DNA of 64,000 nt from Liolophura sinensis (Eukaryota; Mollusca; Polyplacophora; Chitonida; Chitonidae). The notes under the pieces were generated by a model that was given only the letters and a program-made list of their open reading frames with translations, had not been told where the DNA came from and did no database searches. The stretch covers positions 434,001-498,000 of the forward strand of contig NW_027017955.1 in assembly GCF_032854445.1 (NCBI RefSeq), in the 5' to 3' direction. Shown here piece after piece: positions 10,043-19,536 of the stretch (its first letter is position 1; each line of letters starts with the position of its first letter). The position numbers and the translations under genes are program-made.

Positions 10043-10400
10043 ATAACGATGGCTGCAATGTGAAGGATATATGCTATCTGATAACTCAGTTTGCTCTCGT
10101 AAAGAAAAAATCATCTTAGAATTAATAGAGCATTTTAAGTTAACGAAGTACACAGCTTTAATGTGTCGAAAAAGAAATAGTATGCTCTTCTGCACAATAA
10201 TATCAGAGATAAATATGATGGGTGCGATCGGCCATAAGATCTGTCAAAACCTATCAGCTTTCCCAATATGTATTTTATTCGCCAGAATCCACCTTGCCTT
10301 TTATATTCCATTCTTGTGTATGATCTTCTATACTCATAAGCTATACCCAAATCACAACAGATCACTATATTTAGGAATTATTCCATGTCAGCTACAATAT
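10043..10400. other. LINE-C remainder, nothing recognised, U1
   Basis: Sequence between LINE-C ORF1 and the tail of LINE-A. A 113-codon frame (10071-10412) shows no endonuclease or RT motif and reads into the LINE-A tail, so it is probably not a gene. Confidence 0.4.
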
Positions 10401-10552
10401 GTGAGTGAGTGAGTGAAAGTTTTAACGTCGCTTTCAACAACATTTCAGTTTTATCACGACAATAAAACGTCAAGTAGTCGATCTACTACGGATAATTCAT
10501 TTACTATTCGGTCAAAAAAGGACACCAGAAGTCGCATAACAAACAGACAAAA

Positions 10553-13500
10553 TCACAGCTTTCCTGCCATACCAATGGTAGAGAGAAAATCAAAAATAGT
10601 ATCACTTTCTACAGAATTGAAAAGTTCTGAAAGAGAGCTCACGTGATAAAAGGAATCTCGTACAGGAGCAAAGTCGCCACAGTCAAGCAATATGTGCTTG
10701 ACTGTGAACCGTTGATCACAAGCAAAGCAATGAGGAGCATCTTCTCCTTTCAACAAATACCCATGCGTAGCACGTGTGTGACCGATACGACACCTCCTCA
10801 AAATGCAAGAGCGGAGACGATGCCGTGAAAGGGAAGGCGCTGGACCAACAAACTGACGAATATCATGCAGTTTGTTGGTTGTCTGGTCATCCCATTGAGC
10901 CTGAAACAAGCGCTTGATATAGGAGCAAATAAGTGAACGCAAGTCCGAATATGGAACGTCAGTTTGGGTAGTAACGGAACGCAAAGCCGCCTTCGCGGCT
11001 TCATCTGCAGCAGTATTTCCAGGGATATCCATATGCCCTGGCACCCAACAAAAGACAATGATAAAGTCTTCATTAAGTCGTTTAAACATCTCCCTGATAG
11101 ACGGAATGTCTGGATGTACAGGCGAACTAACCCAAATTGCCTGGAGGCAGCAAAGGGAGTCAGAGCAGATGAGAACTCTGCTACCTCCTAGCTTTGGAAT
11201 GGACCGAAGTGCGCACAAAATTGCCTTGGTTTCTGCAGTAAATACAGAACAGGAATTTGGAAACCGAGTTGAAATGGTTCTAGGCCCAAGGACAGCGGCA
11301 GAAGCCACGCCATCATCATTCTTGGAACCGTCAGTGAATATGCGGTGATAAAATGGATACTTTGAACACATATTACTAAACTCCTGCTGGTATACTAAAG
11401 GGTTGCTGGAAGAATTCTTCAGGGAGGAGAGCGAGGTATCAACCTGAGGCTCAGGACATAACCACGGTGGATCTTCCTGGATGCGTATGGGGGTGATAGT
11501 ATCCAGTCCAAGTCCAGCTGCTTGCACGTGTTCCTGAATGCGGACACCCAGTGGAGGAACAATGGATGGCTTCTGAGCATATAAGTCTTCAAATTCCGGA
11601 TGGAAGACACAATCAAAGGCCGGGTTGGATGGATTGGCTCTAAGCTTGGTGATATACTGTAAGGATGGTTCAGTTCTTCGAAGCTCCGGGGGAGGCTCGT
11701 TTGCCTCAACATACAGACTCTCCACAGGAGAGGTACGGAAAGCACCTAAGCACAACCGTAGGGCCTGGTGATGTATAGTATTGAGTTTCTTCAACTGGGA
11801 GCGCGACGGACCTCCATAAACACTGCAGGCATAGTCTAGCTTAGAACGAATCAGTGCTCGATAGAGCTGAAGTAGGGTTTCGTGATCCCCTCCCCATCGA
11901 GCACTAGAGACAACCTTCAAAATATTAAGCGCCTTTAGGCATCTGGCTCTAAGATAATTAATGTGAGATTTAAATGTAAGGTGGTTATCGAAGATCACCC
12001 CGAGGAATTTTGCCTCCGGCACAACCTTGATGGGAGACCCATCTAAAAATACCTTGGGGTCTTCATGGGGGAAGTACTTCCGACAAAAGTGTACACAGTC
12101 TTCGACTTGGAGAACTTAAATCCGTTCTCCAGTGCCCAGGCATGGATTTTGTTAAGGCAAATCTGCAGCTGTCTCTCAATGGTGTGCATACCTTTGCCTC
12201 GACAAGAGATACCAAGATCGTCCACAAAAAGGGACGCATTCATACTAGGAGATAAAACTCTGGCAAGGCTATTAATCTTACTGCTAAAGAGAGTAACTGA
12301 TAAAATGCTGCCTTGAGGAACCCCCTGATCTTGTTCAAAGTAGTCAGATAGGGTAGCCCCAACCCGAACTTGGAAGTGACCATGGTCTAAGAATTTACGA
12401 ATAAAGTCAGGAAGCCGACCTCTAAGTCCAAATCCATGCATATCTTTCAGAATGCCATATTTCCAAGTAGTGTCATATGCTTTTTCCAGATCAAAAAAGA
12501 CAGATACGACATGGTCACGATTAACGATACCGTTCTTAATAAAGCATTCTAGACGAACAAGGTGATCAACAGTACTGCGATTCCTTCGAAATCCACATTG
12601 AATGTCGCTTATCAACTCATTAGTCTCCAAAATCCACACCATGCGATCGTTAATCATCCTCTCCATAGTCTTGCATACACAACTGGTTAAGGAAATAGGA
12701 CGATAGTTATTTGGATCGGTAGAATCCTTTCCGGGCTTTGGGATGGGGACAATAATAGCGTTTTGCCATGAGGCAGGAAAATTCCCGGAAATCCAAATGG
12801 TATTAAAAATTCCAAGAAGCACCCTCAAACAAGGAAGATTCTGGAAGGTGTCGTAAAAGCTGATAGTGGATATCATCTGGCCCTGGAGTTGAATCATGGG
12901 CCTTGCTCAGGGATGCGGATAGTTCATGTAGAGAAAATGTAGCATTGTAGGATTCTTCATTTGAGGATGTAAAATCAAGATAACTTGCCTCGGTCCGTTC
13001 CTTGTCACGCTGGAACTGAGGCAAGTAATTATCTGAAGACGAATGGTGCGCAAAAGAAGCGCCCAACCTATTGGCTATGTCAAGTTTTTCTGTCAAAGAA
13101 TTATTCCCGTCTTTAAGATGATTGACAGTGACATTGGATCCCTTGCCTTTGCAGTGGATCATATTCCAGACTTTTGACATAGGGGTACGATGATTAATCT
13201 TAGAAACATAACGTTTCCAAGAGTCACGTTTGGACTGTTTGATAGTCCTACAAGCTTTAGCTCCAGTACGCCTAACATCGTCTAAATTACCGGGAGATGG
13301 TCTACATCGGTACACGCGCTCAGCACGTTTCCTGAAACGCCTAGCTCGTTTACAGTCCTCCGTGAACCACGGTTTCTTAATACAGGGAACCGCACAAGAT
13401 TTCGGGATACATTTGGAGGATACATTTGGAGGCTACATCGATTAGCTGATCCGAGAATAACTGGATAGTATCAACTGCATCAAGAAAAAGGTCGCTAGTA

Positions 13501-14235
13501 AGTGTTTCACCACACAGAACAGCAAAGCGGGGCCAGTCTGCTTAATCATAATTAAAGCGTGGAAGGGAGGAAGATACCGGCTCCTCAAGGGTAAGTATGG
13601 TGGGGAAGTGGTCGCTTCCGCACAGATCATCATGGACGCTCCAGCTGAATTCCGATCTTAGCCCTGCATCAGCCAGAGCTAAATCAAGGATCGAATAAAT
13701 GCCCTTTGCAGGATGAAGGTAAGTATGTGTGCCATCATTTAAGTCGCATAGAGAGTTATTAGATATAAAATCCTCCAATACAGAGCCCTTCTGGTTACGT
13801 TTAGAGTCACCCCAGAGAACACTATGGGCATTAAAGTCACCCCAAAGAAGGCACGGTGTAGGTAATTGATCACATAGATTTTGCAGCTCTTTTTGGTGAA
13901 GAGTAGAAGAAGGTGGTATATAAATACAACAGATTGTTAATACTATACCCAGTATGATACGCACTGCCACCGCCTGCAAATCGGTGTTCAGTGCCATTTT
14001 ATTGTGTATTACACCCTGCCTAATCAAAAGAGAAGAACCCCCTGATGCCTTTTCCATTCGTAGACGTGGCAACAGCGTGATGAGATACATAACCTCGACA
14101 TTGATAACTAGGATCAGTCAGAGTTTCCTGCAAGCTAAAAGCTATGGGACTGAGGTCTTGAGCTAACATCTGGAGCTCTGCGAGGTTATACCTCAATCCT
14201 CTACAGTTCCACTGTAAGATCTTTGTAGTAGCCAT
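10553..14235 (-). pseudogene. LINE-A ORF2: endonuclease, RT, RNase H, U1
   Basis: The frame starts at 14235 (MATTKILQWNCRGL, APE-type endonuclease with the catalytic N and the LQET glutamate). It shifts near 14030 at a G-run and continues at 14020-13542 (GDFNAH, SDHFP motifs) to a TAA. A 13-bp direct duplication (13405-13417 and 13418-13430) shifts it again. Positions 13315-12803 cover the linker and TPGPDDIHYQLL, and 12897-12043 hold most of RT (YRPISL, FFDLEKAYD, GVPQGSILS, catalytic FVDD). After a shift near 12090, 12022-10553 is open for 489 codons: thumb, RNase H (FTDGS, AE, SDS, GNTAAD) and a C-x2-C-x8-H-x4-C motif. At least four frameshifts and one stop make it inactive. RNase H plus APE endonuclease places it in the I/Jockey-like group. 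Confidence 0.85.
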
Positions 14236-14244
14236 TATTAATAT

Positions 14245-15384
14245 TTATTTACTCTTTTTCTTTTTTCTGGACTTCTTATACATCGCTGCCCTACGCTCAG
14301 CAAAATCCTCCTGTGACAACGTTATCAACATCCTCTGCTTTTTAGCCTTGTCAACTTTAGAGTCTCGTCGCAATGTGCGATAATACGACCCCAGGGATGT
14401 TGAGACAGGTACCAAGACCTCACCCTTGCCATTGGTATAGGCAGGCAAGTCTTCGGGTGCATCCATTTCCGAAAGAGATTCCTCCATATTGGATTCTCCA
14501 CCAGTCCTAGACATATCAGATTGCTGAGAGCTTCCCTGAGGATCAAGGCAATGTGCTATATCTCTAGTGTCTAACTGTGACATTGTAGACGGGTCAGGGC
14601 TGAACGTGCTACCCCATAAGGACGGGCTCTTACCAAGTGCACCTTTGGAGGGCATCACGCCACTGGATTGCGTCTCCTTAATGCAGGATGGCGTTGTATC
14701 CGAAATTTCTGACGATCAAGAGGTAAGGAGGAATTCGAGATTTGACTCATACCGACAACCCACTCCGGGCTATTTGATGTCTGAGATGCCTCGCAAAGGC
14801 TCTGGGGCCCACCTACTACTGGCGATTCGCTTAACTTCCTTACCTTATTTGTAGCACTCTCCAGCTTCCTCGTTGTCAGCAGCAGAGTTATCCAAAGTCC
14901 CTTTATTTTGTTGACTGGAAGGAACAGACTCGGCAGAAACCCCAATTTCCATATCATCCCGCAAAGGTTCTACACAGTCAACTCTATATATGATTTATTT
15001 GACAGCATCGCTGGCGATGTTGTCATCAATTATTTGAAGGCCATTGGCCTTTATCATAAAATATAAATTTTAATTGTCATAAATATCTGTAGATAAACAG
15101 TTATATACATATAGATTTATACATGTACTATAACCCTGGTTTTCGAGTTTTAACTCTTATTTTTCTTTTATACGATTTTAAACATGTCTGTACTTTTTGT
15201 TTTACTTTTGATGTTCATATTATCATATCGAAAACCTTAACCGTCTCGCGTTTTCACCTTGTTCTCGCCACGATATGGCTGAAATATTGCCGATGTGGCG
15301 TTAAGCCATAATCATTCATTCATTCATTCCATATCATCCCCATGTCCCTGACTATAATTACCATCATCATCTCCTCGACCTTCA
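14245..15384 (-). pseudogene. LINE-A ORF1, 5'-truncated, frameshifted, with nested insertion, U1
   Basis: Three frames carry the gene: an acidic part from 15384 (EGRGDDDGNYSQ) interrupted by a nested LINE-B piece and ending near 14845; a middle part (about 14850-14655); and a C-terminal part from 14658 (MPSKGALG...) that ends in a strongly basic KKSRKKKKSK tail. The zinc-knuckle region expected in this type of Gag-like ORF1 is not present and would lie in the lost 5' part. Only 9 bp separate its stop from the ORF2 ATG. Confidence 0.7.
14961..15326 (+). mobile_element. Nested LINE-B 3' end in LINE-A, U1
   Basis: A 366-bp, severely 5'-truncated LINE-B insertion. It encodes the last ~34 residues of ORF2 without damage (RFYTVNSIYDLF...GLYHKI, stop), then the full 3' UTR and an (ATTC)n tail. 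It is flanked by a perfect 14-bp target-site duplication TTCCATATCATCCC at 14947-14960 and 15327-15340. This defines the exact 3' end of LINE-B and shows that LINE-B moved after LINE-A. Confidence 0.9.
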
Positions 15385-15562
15385 CCCCCGTGGGGTTTCC
15401 GGGGTGATAAGAATAGGGCCTCAGCCCTCTAGGCAAGCTTGTCGTAAAAGTCGACTAACCTAGAGCTCTCCTGTGTGAGCCCGGTGAATATAATAGGCTC
15501 ACATCTTCTCGGTTGTGTGAGAGGCAACCGGGGAGCGACCTGTTTTCCGTGGGTTGCGACCC
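15385..15562 (+). promoter_or_regulatory. Structured 5' leader of LINE-B1, U1
   Basis: Successive inverted repeats: CCCCG/CGGGG (15386-15390 with 15400-15404), AGGGC/GCCCT (15415-15419, 15424-15428), CTAGG/CCTAG (15429-15433, 15459-15463) enclosing GTCG/CGAC (15441-15444, 15452-15455), TGTGAGCC/GGCTCACA (15474-15481, 15496-15503), CTCGGTTG/CAACCGGG (15508-15515, 15525-15532) and GGGT/ACCC (15551-15562). Several pairs change together in B2 and B3. This suggests a folded RNA, possibly for translation, RNP assembly or 5' processing. The promoter itself is presumably internal, but no core motif was identified. Confidence 0.6.
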
Positions 15563-15988
15563 GTAATCTCCGAGGACGGGATCCTGGTGGCTGAGGGTGG
15601 GTTGGTCTTGCGAGATCCTCGCGCCCAACACTCCGCTTTGGCCCTTACTTGGAGTGAGACGGGAGGTCGGATGGGCCCGGTCCGATCAATCGGCTTGGTC
15701 ATGTCTTGCCTTTACGTGGTTCCAATTGCCTCAATAACAGCATATCGTTTGGCGAACAAATATTATTTCTGAAATATCGTTTGTAGGACTACGTTTTGAG
15801 GCGGTGGCTCATGGGTCAATCGAGTAGATTGAATTTAACCTGTTGGTATAAATCAATCTGTTCGAGTATACCTCATATGGAATCCTTGGTGCCTTTCCTG
15901 CTGGGTATCCCCAGGTTCAGACATCGCCCTTGTTGGCCCTCCGTGGTGGGTGGGGAACATATGGGCTGAATTTTATATACATATTGCC

Positions 15989-17350
15989 ATGTCATCTATA
16001 AACCTTAATTCGAATGTTTTAAATCTAAATACCAGGTCTTCCTCTCAGCCGATTTCAAGCGCTGACAAAAAGAGGAAATTAGAGGTTTTGTCGGATTCGG
16101 CTGATAACGGACAGGACAGCTGGCCGGCCTTTATGGTTCTCTCAACAAAGAGTGAACAAAAGCCGGCCTCCAAAATTCATCCATTTGTACTGAAAAGGGC
16201 CCTGCAGGGTTCAGCAGGTACATTAAAAAACGTCAAGAAATTACGATCCGGAGACATTCTTATTGAATGTTTCCGGGAACAACAGTCCATAAATTTATTA
16301 GCTTTAAACAAAATAAATGATATTCCTGTGTATACATCCCCCCATAACTCCCTGAACAGCTGTCAGGGAATTATACGTGACAGAGATCAGGATATCATTG
16401 ATCTATCAGAAGAAGAAATCTGCACTGAACTGAAGTCACAAGGTGTTACCAGAGTGAAACGCTTCAATATGAAGAAATCTGGTAACATCATTAAACTAAA
16501 TACATATCTTCTCACCTTCAACAGTAAATCTATTCCGTCATATATTTACATTGGCCCGTATAGGGTTGGTGTGGACTTATATATACCTAACCCAACACGT
16601 TGTTTCAAGTGTCAAAAGTTTGGCCATGGCAAGGGCCAGTGTAAAAATAAACTGATTTGTTTCCGGTGCGGCAGCGGGGGCCATGATGGTTTCGACTGCA
16701 GCAGCACAGCAAAGTGCTGCAATTGTGGTGGAGATCACATGGCCTCCTCTAGGGACTGCCCACTTTTTGTAAAAGAAAAACAAATAATCACAATAAAGAC
16801 TAAAAACAATATATCATATCAGGAGGCCCGGAAATTGGTCTCCCCTCCTAACATTTCACTGCAGACTTCATTTGCCAGTGCGGTCAAGCGAGTAGCATCT
16901 GTTGCTACTCAAACATCAATGACTTGGCCCATTGGAAACCAGAAACCATGTCTTATTTCTGTTGAACCTACTGTTCGACCTGCTTTTAATACGTCCTCAA
17001 CCCAGACTGCCTCAATACAACAGATCAAACCAGCCAATAACACTGACCAACCCGATATTCCTAAACCTAGTCAACCTAAAAACAAAAATGTGTCCGAAAA
17101 TAAACCTCAAAATAAAAACAATAAACCTAGTAAACCCAGTGGCCCAACAGAGCGTCCCTCTAAGGCCACTGGGGACCCTGTCCAAACTTATAATAAATTT
17201 GGACCGTTGGAGGACGTTGGTTTTTCAACATCAGATGCGGATGTGATGGATACATCACCCGCACCAGGGAGATCTAACAGCCGATCTCCCAGGATGGGTC
17301 GTCCACGGTCCAAACATAAAGAAAAATCTCCTATACGTCTCCCTCCGTAA
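15989..17350 (+). CDS. LINE-B1 ORF1 (Gag-like, three zinc knuckles), U1
   Basis: The frame from MSSINLNSN at 15989 is 453 codons. This start is preferred over the in-frame ATG at 15950 because B2 starts at the homologous MSILT. Residues about 20-60 hold the conserved DKKRKLEVLS segment, followed by a fold region of ~130 residues. Three knuckles follow in a row: C-F-K-C-x4-H-x4-C, C-F-R-C-x4-H-x4-C and C-C-N-C-x3-H-x6-C, at about residues 205-260. The tail is long and rich in P, K, N and S, with a basic RSRSPR-like end. The protein is the nucleic-acid-binding component of the LINE RNP. It is intact in U1-U3. Its TAA overlaps the ORF2 start as TAATG. Confidence 0.85.
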   Translation: MSSINLNSNVLNLNTRSSSQPISSADKKRKLEVLSDSADNGQDSWPAFMVLSTKSEQKPASKIHPFVLKRALQGSAGTLKNVKKLRSGDILIECFREQQSINLLALNKINDIPVYTSPHNSLNSCQGIIRDRDQDIIDLSEEEICTELKSQGVTRVKRFNMKKSGNIIKLNTYLLTFNSKSIPSYIYIGPYRVGVDLYIPNPTRCFKCQKFGHGKGQCKNKLICFRCGSGGHDGFDCSSTAKCCNCGGDHMASSRDCPLFVKEKQIITIKTKNNISYQEARKLVSPPNISLQTSFASAVKRVASVATQTSMTWPIGNQKPCLISVEPTVRPAFNTSSTQTASIQQIKPANNTDQPDIPKPSQPKNKNVSENKPQNKNNKPSKPSGPTERPSKATGDPVQTYNKFGPLEDVGFSTSDADVMDTSPAPGRSNSRSPRMGRPRSKHKEKSPIRLPP

Positions 17351-17730
17351 TGGCGATATACGACAAAATTATACAGTGGAATTGTCGAGGCCTTAAGGTC
17401 AATTTTATTGAAATAACACAGCTTGTTCAATCATTAAATCCTATAGCCCTGTGTCTTCAGGAAACTCATTTGAAAACATCTGACAAAGATAAAATAACTC
17501 TTAAAAATTACTCATTATACAGTACGTACTCTAATGAAGAAGATCGAGCTGCAGGCGGCACCTCTATCTTCGTCAATAACAATGTTATTCACAGCCCTGT
17601 TGCTCTGGATACAGAGCTTCAGGCTGTGGCCGTTCGTGTTTCATTATGTGAAACAATCACATTATGTTCAGTGTATATTCCCCCGAACATTTCTTTGTCA
17701 GCTTTGCAGTTACATAATTTAAAAGAATGA
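17350..17730 (+). pseudogene. LINE-B1 ORF2 N-terminus (APE endonuclease), truncated, U1
   Basis: Starts at the ATG of TAATG and reads MAIYDKIIQWNCRGL, with the catalytic N, then LQETH with the catalytic glutamate, then the AVAVRV...SVYIPP strand. The frame ends after about 124 LINE codons, where the minus-strand LINE-B tail begins and supplies the last residues and stop. The second half of the endonuclease, RT and RNase H are absent. Confidence 0.85.
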
Positions 17731-19536
17731 ATGAATGAATGATTATGGCTTAACGCCACATCGGCAATATTTCAGCCATACCGTGGCGAGAACAAGGTGA
17801 AAGCAAGAGACAATTAGGGTTTTCGATATGACAATATGAACACCAAAAGTAAAACAAAAAGTACAGACGTGATTAAAATCGAATAAAAGAAAAATAAGAT
17901 TTAAAACTCGAAAACCAGGGTTAGAGTACATGTATAAATATATATAACTGTTTATCTATAGATATCCATGACAATTAAAATTTATATTTTATGATATAGG
18001 CCAATGGCCTTCAAACAATTTATGACAACATCGCCAGCGATGCTGTCAAACAAATCATATATAGAGTGGACTGTGTAGAATCTCTGCCGAACATGGGCAA
18101 AGTCTACACAGTCAACCAGAATATGTTTGATGCCATATTGAGCATCACATCCAACACACTCGGGAGCACTGCTCCCATCCAAGATGAAATTGTGTGTCAG
18201 ATGAGAATGTCCAATAAGGCATCTGGTTAAAACGACTTGGTCTCTACGAGACATATCAAATGTATATGAATTATAGCCAATGACCGGATGAATGGCATGC
18301 AGTTTATTATGGACCTGCAAGTTCCATTCACCCTGCCAAAGGCCACGAATATATTTAAGAATATTGGACTTCATGTCAGTATAAGGGATTTTTATCTTAG
18401 ATATGGGTTTATTTAGGGCAGCTCTCGCCTCCCTGTCTGCGACTGTGTTTCCATGGATACCAATATGACTTGGTATCCAGCAGAATATAATATCTTTACC
18501 TCTTCTAATTAATTTCCTATGTATAGCTAAAATTTGAAGGATCAAGGGATTTTTAAATTTATTATTCTGTATTGCCAATAGGCAAGACAACGAGTCAGTG
18601 CATATCATTGCCCTCTGGGCACACCCAGAAGAAACATATGATAAGGCCAGGAGTATACCTCTGGCCTCGGCAGAGAATATTGAAGAAGAGGATGGAAGAC
18701 GAAAGGAAGAGACTCGCTGCTCCATGACAGCCGCAGTCGCAACCCTGTCCCCATCCTTCAACCCGTCAGTATATATAAATTTATAATCCATATAATTAGC
18801 TTTAATTTCAGCAAAACCTTGCTGAATTATAAGAGAATTTATATTCGATTTATTATATTTACGTAGATCAAATATTAGTTTAGGTTGTGGGAGAAGCCAC
18901 GGAGGAGACTCCGGAAAAGACACCGGAGCTATATCCTCCAGCTTGATGTTAGCTCCCACAATATGGTCCCGTATACGAAGACCGAACGAAGGGATCTTGT
19001 TAGGACATTTAGTATATTTGTCTACATACAATGGATTGAAAACACAGTCGTAGGCAGGGTTTGTTGGATGTGGTTTAAGCTTTGTAGCATATTGAAGGCT
19101 AAGTTTTATACGTCGGTTATATAAAGAAGGCTCATTTGCCTCCACGTATAAACGTTCTACTGGTGAGGTTCTAAAAGCACCAAGGCTGAGCCTCAAACCT
19201 TGGTGATGAACAGGATCCAACATTTTAATGTACGAATTCCTAGCGGAACCGTAAATGATGGATCCATAGTCCAATTTAGACCTCACCAGAGAACGATATA
19301 AATTAAGTAAAACTGATCGGTCAGCACCCCAATCGGTGCTAGACACGACCTTAATTATATCGAGAGCCTTTGTACATTTAGCTTTAAGCATTTTTATATG
19401 AGGTGTAATTGATATTCGATTTTTTGTCAAAAATAAAACCCCTAAAAATTTAAAAATTTCATATAAAAAAAACCTCTGTGCCAGATGTCAATGTTATAGC
19501 CAAACTAAACTATCAGGCAAAAGAAAGGTGTCACCG
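17725..19536 (-). mobile_element. LINE-B 3' half at the U1/U2 junction
   Basis: Minus-strand fragment with a GAATGAATGAATG tail at its left end, abutting the truncated ORF2 of LINE-B1. It runs through the 3' UTR, zinc motif, RNase H and RT thumb to the remains of the RT catalytic region. A ~210-bp deletion with an 8-bp filler (19452-19459) removes the part coding for the start of the RT thumb. No target-site duplication was found. Confidence 0.85.
17982..19430 (-). pseudogene. LINE-B ORF2 C-terminal 482 codons, U1/U2 junction
   Basis: Open from MTKNRISITPH through the thumb (KALDIIKVVSS, SLVRSKLDYGS), RNase H (IYTDGLKDGD, AEARGILLAL, ICTDSLSC, GNTVADREA) and the closing C-x2-C-x8-H-x4-C motif to the normal stop after GLYHKI. 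The usual TDGSK has become TDGLK. All four acidic RNase H positions are present, but without endonuclease and RT core it is a fragment. It carries LTRCLIGHS, whereas the U3/U4 copy has LTRCRIGHS. Confidence 0.85.

Larger units (their letters stand above)
10401..15384 (-). mobile_element. LINE-A, 5'-truncated and frameshifted, U1
   Basis: Minus-strand I-type LINE with order ORF1 - endonuclease - RT - RNase H - zinc motif. Its 3' end is a (CACT)n tail, seen on the plus strand as GTGAGTGAGTGAG at 10401, preceded by a GAAATGTTGTTG...GCGACGTTAAAAC terminal motif. The 5' side is cut at 15384 by the LINE-B1 5' end while ORF1 is still reading. The same lesions occur in all four units, so the element was dead before amplification. 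Confidence 0.85.
3301..19295. repeat. Tandem array unit U1 (15,995 bp)
   Basis: First unit of the ~15.76 kb array. The unit start is set at the point where the left LINE-B copy becomes near-identical to the internal copies. U1 is longer than U2 and U3 because it keeps about 210 bp that are deleted in them. Unique marks are TGA at 4021 in the Tc1-like frame and the extra 17 bp near 4210. Confidence 0.9.

Noticed and set aside
10071-10412. A 113-codon frame after LINE-C ORF1, considered as an ORF2 start
   Set aside because: No QWN/LQE endonuclease motif or RT motif, and it ends inside the LINE-A GTGA tail.
14655-14957. A 100-codon minus frame considered as a separate protein
   Set aside because: Its second part is the middle of LINE-A ORF1 after a frameshift; its first part is out of frame with the acidic ORF1 reading, so it is not an independent gene.
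15385-15562. A firm HDV-like ribozyme call for the LINE-B 5' leader
   Set aside because: I could not fit the double-pseudoknot layout with its catalytic C by eye. Only the local stem-loops and their covariation are supported.
16577-16783. A 68-codon minus-strand frame opposite the zinc knuckles of LINE-B1 ORF1, repeated in each unit
   Set aside because: Antisense shadow of a real coding sequence; its composition reflects the cysteine codons on the other strand.
15385-19536. Twin-priming inversion as explanation of the 5'(+)/3'(-) LINE-B junctions
   Set aside because: In twin priming the inverted 5' segment lies upstream of the 3' segment. Here the plus-strand 5' part lies beyond the 3' tail of the minus-strand part.
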